The notes: generated from the sequence alone by a model not told the origin. A stretch of 64,000 bases of DNA from Sporomusa sphaeroides DSM 2875 (GCF_001941975.2 NZ_CP146991.1:228501-292500), one strand, 5' to 3'. Counted from the first letter of the stretch, positions 1-8,898 are shown. Translations and numbers: made by a program.

Positions 1-729
1 GACGTGTATGTTAAAGAGGTGGAAATTACTAAGATCGATGTAATTCCGGATAAGGTAGTCGTACGCGGTGAACTGGAAGTAAAAGTAATGTATGTAGCCG
101 ACCTGCCGGATCAGCCGGTCCATGCTTTTGAAAAAAGACATATCCGGTTTACCCGGGATATTGAAGTAGCGGGCGCTGAGCCGGATATGAAGGCTACGGC
201 CGATGTTACGGTAGAATTTGTGGACTATGACTTCCACTGCCATCATGACCGGCGCAAAGTGCATATCACTATTGTACTTAAAATATGGACCCGGGTGGTT
301 ACTACCACCGAGATGGATGTATTTGCTTTAAGCCCTGTTGATGAAATCGGTGTGTTCGAAAGCAATACCGCCAGCACCTCCAGCTCAGACAAAGTCAGTG
401 CCAGCCAGTTTTCTGACGAGAGTGTGTCGGCTTCCGAGACTGGCGGCGGTCACATAGAAGGCTTTGGCGAACAGAATGTAATTGTAACAGGACCCATGAC
501 GCCAACCGCCGGAACACCAACAACAGCCAGCGGTACTGTGACGGTTACAGGCAACACCGTCAATATTAGAACAGGTCCCGGCACCAATTTCCCGATTGTG
601 GCTAAAGTAAACCGGGGAGCAATGTTAACCGTTAAAGAGCAGGCTTTTGGCTGGTACAGAGTGGTGCTGCCTGATGGTAATACTACCGGCTGGATTGCCA
701 GCTGGCTTGTAACCGGCAATTCTTTTTAA
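1..729 (+). CDS. SPOCS (DUF3794) domain protein with C-terminal SH3 domain, 5' partial
   Basis: The reading frame is open to the left edge, so the N-terminus is probably outside the window (a GTG at 4 is the first possible start inside it). Visible residues 1-100 form a beta-rich region ending in a KVHITIVLKIWTRVV-like strand, typical of the SPOCS/DUF3794 domain of spore coat and LysM proteins. A low-complexity Ser/Thr/Gly linker spans about 115-175. Residues 178-241 form a bacterial SH3 domain (VNIRTGPGTNFPIVAKV, then GWYRV and GWIASWLV), a module that usually binds peptidoglycan. Inference: a spore- or cell-wall-associated structural protein. No catalytic residues are seen. Domain identity is fairly certain; the exact role is not. 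Confidence 0.8.
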   Translation, partial: DVYVKEVEITKIDVIPDKVVVRGELEVKVMYVADLPDQPVHAFEKRHIRFTRDIEVAGAEPDMKATADVTVEFVDYDFHCHHDRRKVHITIVLKIWTRVVTTTEMDVFALSPVDEIGVFESNTASTSSSDKVSASQFSDESVSASETGGGHIEGFGEQNVIVTGPMTPTAGTPTTASGTVTVTGNTVNIRTGPGTNFPIVAKVNRGAMLTVKEQAFGWYRVVLPDGNTTGWIASWLVTGNSF

Positions 730-751
730 TTCTGACAGGTTGATAAAGCAG

Positions 752-862
752 ACTTAGCTTCAGAGGAGGAGTACCCTCAGCTGAAGTTTAGTCGCCCTTG
801 CCCGGACGGATAAGCTGCTGGTTTAACTCCGGCTTATCCGGGGCGGGTAGGGAGGCTCAGGT
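752..862 (+). repeat. Family C structured repeat, copy C1
   Basis: The region holds two hairpins: CTTCAG...CTGAAG near 756-785, and GGATAAG...CTTATCC near 808-841. The reverse complement of 733-794 aligns with 41944-41998 (GGGCG-TTAA-CTTCAG...CTGAAG-CAAGTCT-CTTTAT in both). The hairpin arms differ but still pair. It fills most of the gap between the SPOCS gene and the next gene. Confidence 0.6.
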
Positions 863-878
863 CACAAACTAAAATAAT

Positions 879-915
879 GGCCCAGGGATGAACCAAATCC
901 CTGGGCCTTGTTTTC
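879..915 (+). terminator. Rho-independent terminator
   Basis: A perfect 9-bp stem GGCCCAGGG/CCCTGGGCC (879-887 and 899-907) is followed by TTGTTTTCC. It would end transcription coming from the SPOCS gene. Confidence 0.75.
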
Positions 916-918
916 CTT

Positions 919-1012
919 GTCCTAACAAAAAGTATAACTTTTTTAAAGGCAGGATAAGGGCAACAGCGGTTTGCGCTGTCGCCAAGGCTCGGCGCAAGCC
1001 GTATTTTCTTTG
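919..1012 (+). repeat. Family A intergenic repeat, copy A1
   Basis: About 95 bp starting GTCCTAACAAAAAGTATAAC are nearly identical to 32604-32698. The copy starts four bases after a terminator tail and runs up to the ribosome binding site of the HipA-like gene. The head folds as AAAAAGT-ATA-ACTTTTT. The same stem in copy A2 is AGAAAGT-ATA-ACTTTCT, a compensatory change. Confidence 0.8.
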
Positions 1013-1034
1013 TAATCAGAGAGGAGTTGGATGG

Positions 1035-1847
1035 ATGTTTCGGGCAATAAAATATCTTGGCCCGGTTGGGCTGGGAGCTACTTCGCCCCAACTGTTCCGG
1101 GCCGAGACCATTGATGGTGAAAGCAAGATTTGTGTGGTTAAACTCTCGGCTAACCGGCTTGGCTCCAAAGTACTGGTAAATGAGCTGTTGGCTGCTCAGT
1201 TTGGACGATGGCTCAAGCTGTGTTTTCCGGCAGGAGGAATGATTGATATTTCTGCTGACGTTCTTAATAAAAGCAGGCGCCTGGTAACGGCAGGTGTGCA
1301 GGCAGGCCGGCATTTCGGCTGTGAGTATCTAAAGGGAGTCGGGTATGTAAGCAAATATACTTTGCACCGGGCTATAAATAAAGAACAAATGGCCGGAGTC
1401 ATGCTGTTTGACCACTTGTTTCATAATCCTGACCGGACAGAAAATCGCAAAAATCTGTTAATCCGGAAAGAACAGGCCGGGTATAAGCTGTATGCCATTG
1501 ATAATTCCCACTTGTTCCGCCGGGGCAAGTGGAATATTGAAATGCTCCGGGGGATGACTGACGGTATAACCCTCAATCGCCGCCGGTCTTACGGGGTGCT
1601 GTTAAAGTACTATCTTAGACCAAAGGACTTTTATGCATACACTCAAGCCATCAAGGAGATTTCGCCAGGAGAATTGGCGCAGTTTGTCGAGAGTATTCCG
1701 GAGGAGTGGCTGCCGGACAAAGTGGAACGGCAAGCATTGCTTGAGTTTATTACCGCCCGGTGTGAAAAGGTCGGCTGGGTGACTGATCGGCTAGTGGATT
1801 TAATCCCTGATATAAATAGGGGTACCGATATTTACCAGGGTAAATAG
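1035..1847 (+). CDS. HipA-like kinase domain protein
   Basis: 270 residues from ATG 1035, preceded by AGAGGAG. An upstream in-frame ATG at 888 would translate the terminator and repeat A1, so it is rejected. The fold resembles the stand-alone HipA-like kinase family (HipA_2). Lys36 in VVKL is the likely ATP-binding lysine. HNPDRTENRKN at 130-140 matches the catalytic loop (D plus N). IDNSH at 155-159 stands where kinases have the metal-binding Asp. No HipB-like antitoxin gene is adjacent, so a classical toxin-antitoxin role is not indicated; the substrate is unknown. The 3' end overlaps the convergent L,D-transpeptidase gene by 48 bp. Confidence 0.75.
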   Translation: MFRAIKYLGPVGLGATSPQLFRAETIDGESKICVVKLSANRLGSKVLVNELLAAQFGRWLKLCFPAGGMIDISADVLNKSRRLVTAGVQAGRHFGCEYLKGVGYVSKYTLHRAINKEQMAGVMLFDHLFHNPDRTENRKNLLIRKEQAGYKLYAIDNSHLFRRGKWNIEMLRGMTDGITLNRRRSYGVLLKYYLRPKDFYAYTQAIKEISPGELAQFVESIPEEWLPDKVERQALLEFITARCEKVGWVTDRLVDLIPDINRGTDIYQGK

Positions 1848-2285
1848 TTCCTCGACATGAGAATTGTGCATCCGGACACAGCCGTTGGAGACCATTTTGC
1901 CAATCAGCCAGGGAGCGTTAGTTCCATGAACACCGTAGGCATCGTAATTAAGGCCCATCCAGCGGGTTCCCAGCACGCCGCCCGGGTTCGTGATTTTAGT
2001 GGCAACGGCATAATTGCCAAGCGGTGTGGGGGTCGCAGGCTTGCCGATAGCTACAGGGTATTGCCGGAAAGGACTGTTGCCGTCAAACAAAGTAAGCTGG
2101 CGCTGTGATCTCACTATAAGAATATTAGCCCTGGGGATTAGGTGCTTGGCTCTGTCTGTACGGGGAGCGGGTGTTACATCGGTAATGCTGGCAGGCTGAT
2201 TTTGGCAGTAAGTAATGTAATCCTGGCTTTCGGCAAGTTTAATTCTGCTTAGCGATTGGGGCAAATAGATCATTCTGACATTCAT
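1800..2285 (-). CDS. L,D-transpeptidase (YkuD family)
   Basis: 161 residues. ATG at 2285 has GGAGG ten bases upstream. The YkuD catalytic domain covers about 50-160. His120 lies in YGVHGTN, and Cys136 lies in SNGCVRMHN, the nucleophile motif. The family makes 3-3 peptidoglycan cross-links, or attaches proteins to peptidoglycan. No clear signal peptide is seen, which is odd for an enzyme acting outside the membrane; spore-related members such as B. subtilis YkuD also lack one. Single gene, divergent from cyanophycinase and convergent with the HipA-like gene. Confidence 0.9.
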   Translation of the reverse strand: MNVRMIYLPQSLSRIKLAESQDYITYCQNQPASITDVTPAPRTDRAKHLIPRANILIVRSQRQLTLFDGNSPFRQYPVAIGKPATPTPLGNYAVATKITNPGGVLGTRWMGLNYDAYGVHGTNAPWLIGKMVSNGCVRMHNSHVEELFTLVNIGTPIYIRD

Positions 2286-2429
2286 ATATTTCAGACCTCC
2301 GTTTTCTCCCGAATTCTTGCTACATTATATTCAGAGGCCGCATATTTGGTTAGTGCAATATTTTGTATAAAGGATAGGCAATTTTGGTAAAAATAGGAGT
2401 AAAGGTAAAAACGGGAGAATTATGACTAT

Positions 2430-3269
2430 ATGAGTGAACAAGCAGAGTCGAATAACAACAGTCCGGCAGGTAGTCTGCTGATTATCGGCGGTCATGAAGA
2501 TAAAACAGGCAAGTGTTTGATTTTGCAGCACTTTATCGATATGGCCGGTGGGCGGGACAGCCGTATTGTGATCATTGCCACCGCAACTGATGAACCGCGG
2601 GCCGTGGGCAATGAGTATAAAGAACTATTTTCTTCCCTGGGTGCCGTCTCGGTTACCAGTATGGCTGTTGCCAACAGGGAAACGGCAAATCAGAGAGAAC
2701 AGGCTGAAAGTATCAAAAGTGCCACCGGCATATTTTTTACAGGCGGTGACCAACTGCGGCTAACCAGTATTTTAGGTGGGTCGGCAGTAGACGCCGCTCT
2801 TCGTGCTGCCTTTAGACAGGGGGCGGTTATTGCCGGGACAAGTGCCGGTGCGGCCGTAATGAGTGAGACTATGATCGTTGGCGGTAATTCCAACGATACG
2901 CCGAAGAAATCTTCACTAAGCATGGCTCATGGTATGGGTTTTTTAAGTGAAGGGGTAGTGGATCAGCACTTTGCCCAGCGTGGGCGCATTAACCGCTTGC
3001 TGGCGGCTGTAGCGCAAAATCCGCATGTCTTAGGAATTGGCATTGACGAAGATACCGCTCTGGTTGTAGGGCCTGACCGGCTTTGCCGGGTAATCGGCTC
3101 ACAAACAGTGACCATAATTGATGGCAAAAATATTATTTACTCCAATATTTCCGAGTCTAACCGGGATCAACCTGTGGCTATTTCCAATGTTTTACTGCAC
3201 ATATTGCCTGCAGGCTATGGTTTTGATTTAACGACAAGGCTGCCGATACAGCTTGATTCCAGCAATTAA
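2430..3269 (+). CDS. cphB: Cyanophycinase
   Basis: 279 residues, peptidase family S51. It hydrolyses cyanophycin (multi-L-arginyl-poly-L-aspartate) to beta-Asp-Arg dipeptides. The nucleophile Ser138 sits in AGTSAGA (a nucleophile elbow). FFTGGDQ (102-108), DQHFAQRGR (178-186) and GIGIDEDTAL further on are family signatures. Length is usual for intracellular CphB. It lies 16 bp ahead of cphA on the same strand, so synthesis and breakdown of the polymer are encoded together. No isoaspartyl dipeptidase gene is next to it. Confidence 0.93.
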   Translation: MSEQAESNNNSPAGSLLIIGGHEDKTGKCLILQHFIDMAGGRDSRIVIIATATDEPRAVGNEYKELFSSLGAVSVTSMAVANRETANQREQAESIKSATGIFFTGGDQLRLTSILGGSAVDAALRAAFRQGAVIAGTSAGAAVMSETMIVGGNSNDTPKKSSLSMAHGMGFLSEGVVDQHFAQRGRINRLLAAVAQNPHVLGIGIDEDTALVVGPDRLCRVIGSQTVTIIDGKNIIYSNISESNRDQPVAISNVLLHILPAGYGFDLTTRLPIQLDSSN

Positions 3270-3285
3270 CTTAGGGGGATTTATC

Positions 3286-5949
3286 ATGCAGTTATTATCT
3301 GCCCGCTTTATCGTCGGACCTAACCTTTATAGTTATCGTCCGGTTATTAAAGCAATTCTTGATATTGGCATCTATGAAAATATTGCCAGCAATGCGATTA
3401 CAGGTTTTGTTGGCCGTTTATTGGCATTGCTGCCAGGCTTGTGCCAGCATTCCTGTTCGCGGGGCTATCCGGGAGGTTTTGCTGAGCGTTTACGGGAAGG
3501 CACTTACTTAGCGCATATTTTTGAACATGTGGCACTGGAAATCCAGTCGCTGGCAGGTGAGGAATATGCCTCCGGCTTTGGCAAGACCCGGGGCTCCGGG
3601 CGCCAGGGCGTCTATAATATTGTGTTTGGCTGCAAATCGGGGCAGGTCGGGCTGGCCGTCGCCGAGGGTGCATACCGGCTGCTTACAGCAGTGCTTGCCG
3701 GACAGGCTTTTGATGTGGAGGCATTGGTTGCTTCGCTGAGAAAAGTAGGTGAAGAGGCTAAGCTTGGGCCCAGTACCCAGGCCATTTATGATGCGGCGCG
3801 GCGGCGCGGTATTCCTGTTTTGCGTCCGGAGGCTGAGACTAATTTGCTTATTCTCGGCTATGGCTGCCGGCAAGAGCGGGTTTGGGCCACTGTCAGCAGC
3901 AAGACCAGCTCGGTGGCTGTTGATTTGGCCGGAGATAAATTTCTTACCAATACCTTACTCCGGCAGCATGCCGTTCCGGTGCCGCGAGGCTGTCTGGCCT
4001 TAAGCCTGGAGGAAGCGCTGGCTGCGTTTGCGGCTATGGGCACACCGGTTGTTATTAAGCCGGTCGGTGGTAATCATGGCAAGGGGGTTACCTTGCAGAT
4101 TGTTACCAGCGCTGCGTTGAAACGCGCTTATAGGCTGGCTGCGGAATATGATGAACGGATATTGGTGGAGGAATATATAACCGGCCGCCAGTACCGGTTA
4201 TGTGTTATCAATGGTAAACTGGTTGCAGGCGCCGAGCGTATACCGGCCCATGTTGTGGGTGACGGACAGCATACCATTGCTGAGCTTATCGATGTGGTTA
4301 ACTTAGATCCGGCCCGCGGCTTTGGTCATAGCCGGCCGTTGACCAGGCTGGAACTGGATGCTGCGGCTATTCTCACCTTAGCAAGGCAACACCTGACAGC
4401 GGCTTCTGTACCTGATGCCGGGCGTGTTGTCTATATCCGTGATAACGCGAATCTAAGCACAGGGGCAACTGCTGCCGATGTTACGGATTGTATTCACCCG
4501 GAGACGGTGCGGCAGGTAGAGCGGGCGGTGCGGCTCATAGGGCTGGATATAGCCGGTGTTGATCTTGTTGTTCCCGACATTTCTGAGCCGCTGTCCGGCG
4601 GCAATGGGGCCATCATCGAAATCAATGCTGCGCCCGGCCTCCGTATGCATCTGTATCCAAGCCAGGGAATGGCCCGTGATGTGGGTGCGGCCATTGTCGA
4701 CTATCTGTTTCCCGCCGGTACCGACGGACGGATACCCATTATAGCTATTACCGGGACAAATGGAAAAACAACGGTAACCAGACTGATTGCCCATACTTTC
4801 CGGCAGGCAGGCTACAAAACCGGTATGACCAGTTCTGACGGCATCTATGTCGATGAAAACTGTATTTTGCGGGGCGATACCAGCGGCCCTGCCAGTGCGG
4901 CCATGGTATTAGCCGATCCTGCTGTCCAGGTGGCCGTGCTGGAGGTGGCACGCGGCGGTATTATCAGAGGAGGCCTGGGATACGATTATGCCGATATCGG
5001 CATAATTACCAATATTACCGAAGACCATATCGGCCAGGACGGTATTGAAGACCTGGAGGATTTGGCTTATATAAAATCACTGGTAATTGAAACAGTACGC
5101 CCGGAGGGCGCTGTGCTGCTAAATGCCGATGACTGCCGGGTGGCGGCGCTCAAATCACGGGCAAAGGCGGAGATTATTTATTTTAGCACCCAGTCGGACA
5201 ATATTATTGTCCGCCGGCATTTAGGGGAAGGCGGCAAAGCGTGTTTTGTCAAAAATGGCAAGATTTACTTGGCTGACGGCAACCGGGAGCAGGCGGTCAT
5301 TGCTGTCGTGGATGTCCCGCTCACACTTGGCGGCCTTGCCCATCACAATATTCAAAATGCGGTAATTGCCGTGGCTGCCTGCAGGGCACAAGGACTTTCG
5401 CTGGCTGAGATTAGCAGCAGCTTGCGGAGCTTCCGCGAAAATCCTGGCCGGCTGATGCTGATGGATGTCGGAGATTGTAAGGTTTGTGTTGATTATGCAC
5501 ACAACCCTGCCGGCTGCCAGGCGCTGGTAAATACGCTCTGCCGTCTGAATGCCCGGCGGCTGATTGGCGTCATTGCCGCACCAGGTGACAGGCGGGATGA
5601 CGTAATTATCAGTCTGGGGCGGATGGCCGGAAAGGGATTTGACACTGTTTTTGTCAAGGAAGATAAGGACTTGCGCGGCCGGCAGCCTGGCGAAACGGCA
5701 GCTTTAGTCCGGCGCGGTTTGCTGGAAGCAGGCCTTGCACCGGAGCGGATAACCATTATTGCCGATGAAGTGGCAGCGGTAACTGCCGCTTTGGCTGAAG
5801 GCGAGGCCGGGGATTTGATTGCAGTGTTTTACGAAGACTATGACAGTGTTATCCAAACCGTCGCCAAGTTTCGCGAGACCCCAACAGCCGGCAGGCCGAC
5901 CGCTAAGTGTGAGGAACTGGTGGTTGCCGGTATAAGTGTGGAAGGATAA
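3286..5949 (+). CDS. cphA: Cyanophycin synthetase
   Basis: 887 residues from ATG 3286, with TAGGGGGA upstream; an earlier in-frame codon at 3253 lies inside cphB and is rejected. Three regions are visible: an N-terminal domain (1-160), an ATP-grasp domain (about 210-470, with VVIKPVGGNHGKGV and EINAAPG), and a Mur-ligase-like domain starting at ITGTNGKTT (490-496) with ARGGIIRGGLGYD and NITEDHIGQDG. The enzyme adds Asp to the backbone and Arg to the side chain in an ATP-dependent way. Length fits the family (about 870-900). In Firmicutes the polymer serves as a nitrogen and carbon store. It forms an operon with cphB. Confidence 0.94.
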   Translation: MQLLSARFIVGPNLYSYRPVIKAILDIGIYENIASNAITGFVGRLLALLPGLCQHSCSRGYPGGFAERLREGTYLAHIFEHVALEIQSLAGEEYASGFGKTRGSGRQGVYNIVFGCKSGQVGLAVAEGAYRLLTAVLAGQAFDVEALVASLRKVGEEAKLGPSTQAIYDAARRRGIPVLRPEAETNLLILGYGCRQERVWATVSSKTSSVAVDLAGDKFLTNTLLRQHAVPVPRGCLALSLEEALAAFAAMGTPVVIKPVGGNHGKGVTLQIVTSAALKRAYRLAAEYDERILVEEYITGRQYRLCVINGKLVAGAERIPAHVVGDGQHTIAELIDVVNLDPARGFGHSRPLTRLELDAAAILTLARQHLTAASVPDAGRVVYIRDNANLSTGATAADVTDCIHPETVRQVERAVRLIGLDIAGVDLVVPDISEPLSGGNGAIIEINAAPGLRMHLYPSQGMARDVGAAIVDYLFPAGTDGRIPIIAITGTNGKTTVTRLIAHTFRQAGYKTGMTSSDGIYVDENCILRGDTSGPASAAMVLADPAVQVAVLEVARGGIIRGGLGYDYADIGIITNITEDHIGQDGIEDLEDLAYIKSLVIETVRPEGAVLLNADDCRVAALKSRAKAEIIYFSTQSDNIIVRRHLGEGGKACFVKNGKIYLADGNREQAVIAVVDVPLTLGGLAHHNIQNAVIAVAACRAQGLSLAEISSSLRSFRENPGRLMLMDVGDCKVCVDYAHNPAGCQALVNTLCRLNARRLIGVIAAPGDRRDDVIISLGRMAGKGFDTVFVKEDKDLRGRQPGETAALVRRGLLEAGLAPERITIIADEVAAVTAALAEGEAGDLIAVFYEDYDSVIQTVAKFRETPTAGRPTAKCEELVVAGISVEG

Positions 5950-6044
5950 TTAAGAAAAAAATGTAAAAACAAAAAGGCTGGTTGCAGGCAAAAACCGGAA
6001 CAGGTAGAATATAGTAGTATATATTGTCTGTGGAGGTGTTCCGG

Positions 6045-6521
6045 ATGGAAACAAATCATGTAACAGCCGAACAGGAATTGCAGCTGGTAATTTTTCGCTT
6101 AGCAAAAGAGGAATACGGTTTGCCAATTACCAAAGTGCAAGAAATAAACCGTCTGGTTCCTATCACGAAATTACCGCAAACGCCGGTATTTATGGAAGGA
6201 ATTATTAACTTACGCGGACGGATTATCCCGGTAGTGGATTTGAGGAAACGCTTTGGGCTTGAGGTGTCCGACTATAACGATGATAGCCGGATTATTATTG
6301 TGGAAGTAAATGGACAGACTGTCGGCGTTATTGTTGATGCCGTTGCCGAAGTAGTGCGCATGCCGGCAGCTAATGTAGAACCCCCTCCCCCTTCATTTAT
6401 CCTTGACGCCAAATATATTCAAGGGGTTGGCAAGCTGGAGGAGCGTCTCCTTATTTTACTGGAAATTGATCAAATATTGACTTCGCAAGAAACCATTGTG
6501 TTAAAGCAGCTTAATGGATAA
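6045..6521 (+). CDS. cheW: CheW-like chemotaxis coupling protein
   Basis: 158 residues. ATG 6045 follows GGAGGTG; the upstream in-frame TTG at 6024 precedes this ribosome binding site and is rejected. A single CheW domain fills the protein: LVIFRLAKEEYGLPI, then INLRGRIIPVVDLR (a conserved CheW signature), then GVIVDAV. CheW links receptors to the histidine kinase CheA. No che genes are adjacent. The stop overlaps an in-frame ATG (6514) at the 5' end of ispE, so the two may be translationally coupled. Confidence 0.93.
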   Translation: METNHVTAEQELQLVIFRLAKEEYGLPITKVQEINRLVPITKLPQTPVFMEGIINLRGRIIPVVDLRKRFGLEVSDYNDDSRIIIVEVNGQTVGVIVDAVAEVVRMPAANVEPPPPSFILDAKYIQGVGKLEERLLILLEIDQILTSQETIVLKQLNG

Positions 6522-6531
6522 GGTTTTGGGT

Positions 6532-7380
6532 ATGCTAACAGTACAGGCTTACGCCAAAATTAATTTGGCATTGGATGTCCTTTATAAACGGCCGGATGGT
6601 TATCATGAAGTGGCGATGATTATGCAGGCCGTCAATCTTGCCGATACTGTCACGTTGACCAGTCAGACCGGGGATATTACGCTCAATGTCAATATCCTGG
6701 GCTTGCCGGGAGATGCCAGTAATCTGGCATATAGGGCCGCCGCTCTGCTGCAGGAATATGCTGAGCCCGGACAGGGCGTCCATATTGAACTGGACAAGCA
6801 GATTCCGCTGGCTGCGGGTTTGGCCGGCGGCAGTGCCGATGCGGCTGCCGTGCTGAAAGGGCTTAATGAATTATGGGGGCTTGATCTTAGTCTTGACGAG
6901 CTTGGCAAGCTAGCGGCAAAGCTCGGGTCTGATGTGCCTTTTTGCTTATATAATGGTACAAAGCTGGCTACCGGACGCGGCGAGCTATTAGCACCGTTGC
7001 CGGCGCTGCCAGCTTGTTATGTTGTGCTGGCGAAACCGGCTATTGAAGTGCCTACTGCCTGGGTGTACCGGCAGTTTAAAGTAGAACAGGCCGGGCGCAG
7101 GCCGGACATTGCGGCTATGAGCAAGTATCTTGCCGAAGGTAATCTTGCCGGGGTGGCCGCTAATGTGGCCAATGTGCTGGAAAGTGTAACCATCCCGGCA
7201 TATCCCGAAATTGCCCGGATTAAAGACCATATGCTTGCTTACGGGGCTATGGCGGCTCTTATGTCCGGCAGTGGTCCGACGGTATTTGGCATTGTCGGCT
7301 GCCGGGATCAGGCGGAGGCTATTGCCGGGCGCCTGAGGGATGAAGGGGTGCCTGAGGTATTTGTGGCAGAAACAGTTTAA
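6532..7380 (+). CDS. ispE: 4-diphosphocytidyl-2-C-methyl-D-erythritol kinase
   Basis: 282 residues from ATG 6532, which places the AYAKINLALDV motif as close to the N-terminus as in other IspE proteins; ATG 6514 is an alternative that overlaps cheW. GHMP kinase signatures: KINL and RPDGYHEV near the start, PLAAGLAGGSADAAA (ATP-binding loop), and LMSGSGPTVFG near the C-terminus. It phosphorylates CDP-ME in the non-mevalonate isoprenoid pathway. It lies directly upstream of a GntR regulator. Confidence 0.95.
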   Translation: MLTVQAYAKINLALDVLYKRPDGYHEVAMIMQAVNLADTVTLTSQTGDITLNVNILGLPGDASNLAYRAAALLQEYAEPGQGVHIELDKQIPLAAGLAGGSADAAAVLKGLNELWGLDLSLDELGKLAAKLGSDVPFCLYNGTKLATGRGELLAPLPALPACYVVLAKPAIEVPTAWVYRQFKVEQAGRRPDIAAMSKYLAEGNLAGVAANVANVLESVTIPAYPEIARIKDHMLAYGAMAALMSGSGPTVFGIVGCRDQAEAIAGRLRDEGVPEVFVAETV

Positions 7381-7387
7381 AGGTGGA

Positions 7388-8077
7388 ATGAAAGTGGAGA
7401 GGCGATTAGTACCTATTAAATTAGACAGTTATAAACCGCTCCGGGAAGTAGTGGCTGAAACATTGCGTGAGGCTATCGCCACCGGCATATTGGAGCCTGG
7501 CGAACGGTTGATGGAAATTCAACTGGCCGAAGAATTGGGTGTCAGCCGGACGCCGGTCCGGGAAGCCATTCGCAAACTGGAGTTAGAGGGGTTTGTGGTT
7601 ATGATTCCCCGGCGCGGCACGTATGTGGCTGACTTAACGATAAAAGATATTAACGAAGTGTTTGAGATACGTACCGCGCTTGATGTACTGGCCGCCGGGC
7701 TGGCTGTAGAGCGGATCACCGAGGAGGAACTGGAACAGATGGAGCGGCTGCTGGTGGAAATCGGCGATTTAAGTGTGCAAGGTGATGCCGATAAAATTGT
7801 TGAAGCCGATGGCCAGTTTCACGACCTTTTGTACAGAGCCAGCCGTAACGACCGTTTGGTAGGTATTATTAATAATCTTAGAGAACAAATTACCCGTTTC
7901 CGTTCGATTTCTATGCAATATCCGGGACGTATCCAGAATACAGTGGATGAACACCGGCGTTTGGTGGAGGCTATTGCCAGCCGCAATACCGACCTGGCTC
8001 AGCAAATTGCCCGTGAACACATGGAAAATTCTGAACAAACCTTGCTGCAAGATTTGAACGAACGTCGTCGCGCGTAA
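7388..8077 (+). CDS. GntR family regulator with FCD domain
   Basis: 229 residues from ATG 7388 (AAAGGTGG upstream, seven bases after the ispE stop). The N-terminal winged helix (about 12-75) contains LMEIQLAEELGVSRTPVREA, the classic GntR helix-turn-helix. The C-terminal all-helical FCD domain (about 80-220) carries the Asp/His metal or ligand site; FHDLLYRAS and EHRRLVEAI are typical. FadR-subfamily regulators respond to small organic acids. The ligand here cannot be read from the sequence. It is part of a gene string with ispE and the NTP transferase. Confidence 0.92.
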   Translation: MKVERRLVPIKLDSYKPLREVVAETLREAIATGILEPGERLMEIQLAEELGVSRTPVREAIRKLELEGFVVMIPRRGTYVADLTIKDINEVFEIRTALDVLAAGLAVERITEEELEQMERLLVEIGDLSVQGDADKIVEADGQFHDLLYRASRNDRLVGIINNLREQITRFRSISMQYPGRIQNTVDEHRRLVEAIASRNTDLAQQIAREHMENSEQTLLQDLNERRRA

Positions 8078-8099
8078 CCTCTCAAAGGAGTGTAAATGA

Positions 8100-8858
8100 A
8101 TGTACGATGCCATAATCCTGGCTGGTGGCGAAAACAATGAGCCGTTAGTCCACTATACCTCTCAGCCGTATGAAGCCATGATTGACATTTCCGGTAAACC
8201 GATGGTGGAATTCGTCGCCAGGGCACTTGCGGCCTGTCCACAGATTTCCCGGATTTTTGTCGCCGGCCCGCCAGAGGAATTAGCCAAATGTTCGTTTCCT
8301 GAACAGACGGTTATTGTGGCTGGCGGTCGTACAATCATGGATACGATTAGCTTGGGAATGAAGGCATTAGAACATGAACGCCTGACGTTAGTTGTGACTG
8401 CTGATATTCCACTCATCACGCCGGCAGCCATTGAGGATTTCTTAGCCCAGTGTGCCGGTGTACAAGCCGATCTGTATTATCCCATCGTTGCCCGCAGTGA
8501 TCATGAACGCCGTTTTCCTGGAAATCAGCGAACCTATGCGCGCCTGCGGGAAGGGACATTTACCGGCGGCAATATTTTTCTCGTTAATCCCCGGATTGTT
8601 CCCCATTGTATGGAGGTTGCCGAGCGTATTTTCGCCAACCGGAAAAATCCGTTTAAATTGTGCTGCCAGTTAGGCTGGACTTTTGTTGTGAAGTTTGTTT
8701 TAGGGATACTGAAGCTTAATCAGGTTGAAAAACGAGCTGGTGAAATTTTGGGAATCCAAGGCGCCGTTATCAGATCACAGTATGCAGAACTGGGAATTGA
8801 TGTAGATAAGCCTAGTGACTTAGAGTTAGTCAGGAATTGCTTTTCCCAAGGCTGCTGA
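8100..8858 (+). CDS. MobA-like nucleotidyltransferase family protein
   Basis: 252 residues. ATG 8100 has AAAGGAG at good spacing. The N-terminus IILAGGENN is a variant of the NTP-transferase LAGGxSxR loop, with the usual basic residue not evident. GKPMVEFVARAL and VTADIPLITPAAIEDF (metal-binding Asp) follow. The family transfers a nucleotide to a phosphorylated cofactor or sugar. The C-terminal ~90 residues are not recognised. Lying between ispE/GntR and purR, it is a single-domain housekeeping-like gene of unknown substrate. A terminator follows at once. Confidence 0.8.
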   Translation: MYDAIILAGGENNEPLVHYTSQPYEAMIDISGKPMVEFVARALAACPQISRIFVAGPPEELAKCSFPEQTVIVAGGRTIMDTISLGMKALEHERLTLVVTADIPLITPAAIEDFLAQCAGVQADLYYPIVARSDHERRFPGNQRTYARLREGTFTGGNIFLVNPRIVPHCMEVAERIFANRKNPFKLCCQLGWTFVVKFVLGILKLNQVEKRAGEILGIQGAVIRSQYAELGIDVDKPSDLELVRNCFSQGC

Positions 8859-8887
8859 GAAACGCGGATATTCCGCGTTTTTTATTT
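8859..8887 (+). terminator. Rho-independent terminator
   Basis: The stem AACGCGGA/TCCGCGTT (8861-8868 and 8872-8879) has a three-base loop and is followed by a T-rich tail. It ends the cheW-ispE-GntR-NTP-transferase string. Confidence 0.85.
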
Positions 8888-8898
8888 TCCTGACAGTT

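Noticed and set aside
888-1034. Upstream extension of the HipA-like gene
   Set aside because: It would translate a terminator hairpin and repeat A1; the ribosome binding site lies at 1018-1024 before ATG 1035.
4494-4794. Minus-strand reading frames inside cphA and many similar ones elsewhere
   Set aside because: They overlap strongly conserved genes, have no ribosome binding site, and their products look like shadow translations.
8096-8099. ATG at 8096 as start of the NTP transferase
   Set aside because: It is out of frame with the conserved LAGG motif; ATG 8100 gives the right frame with AAAGGAG at better spacing.
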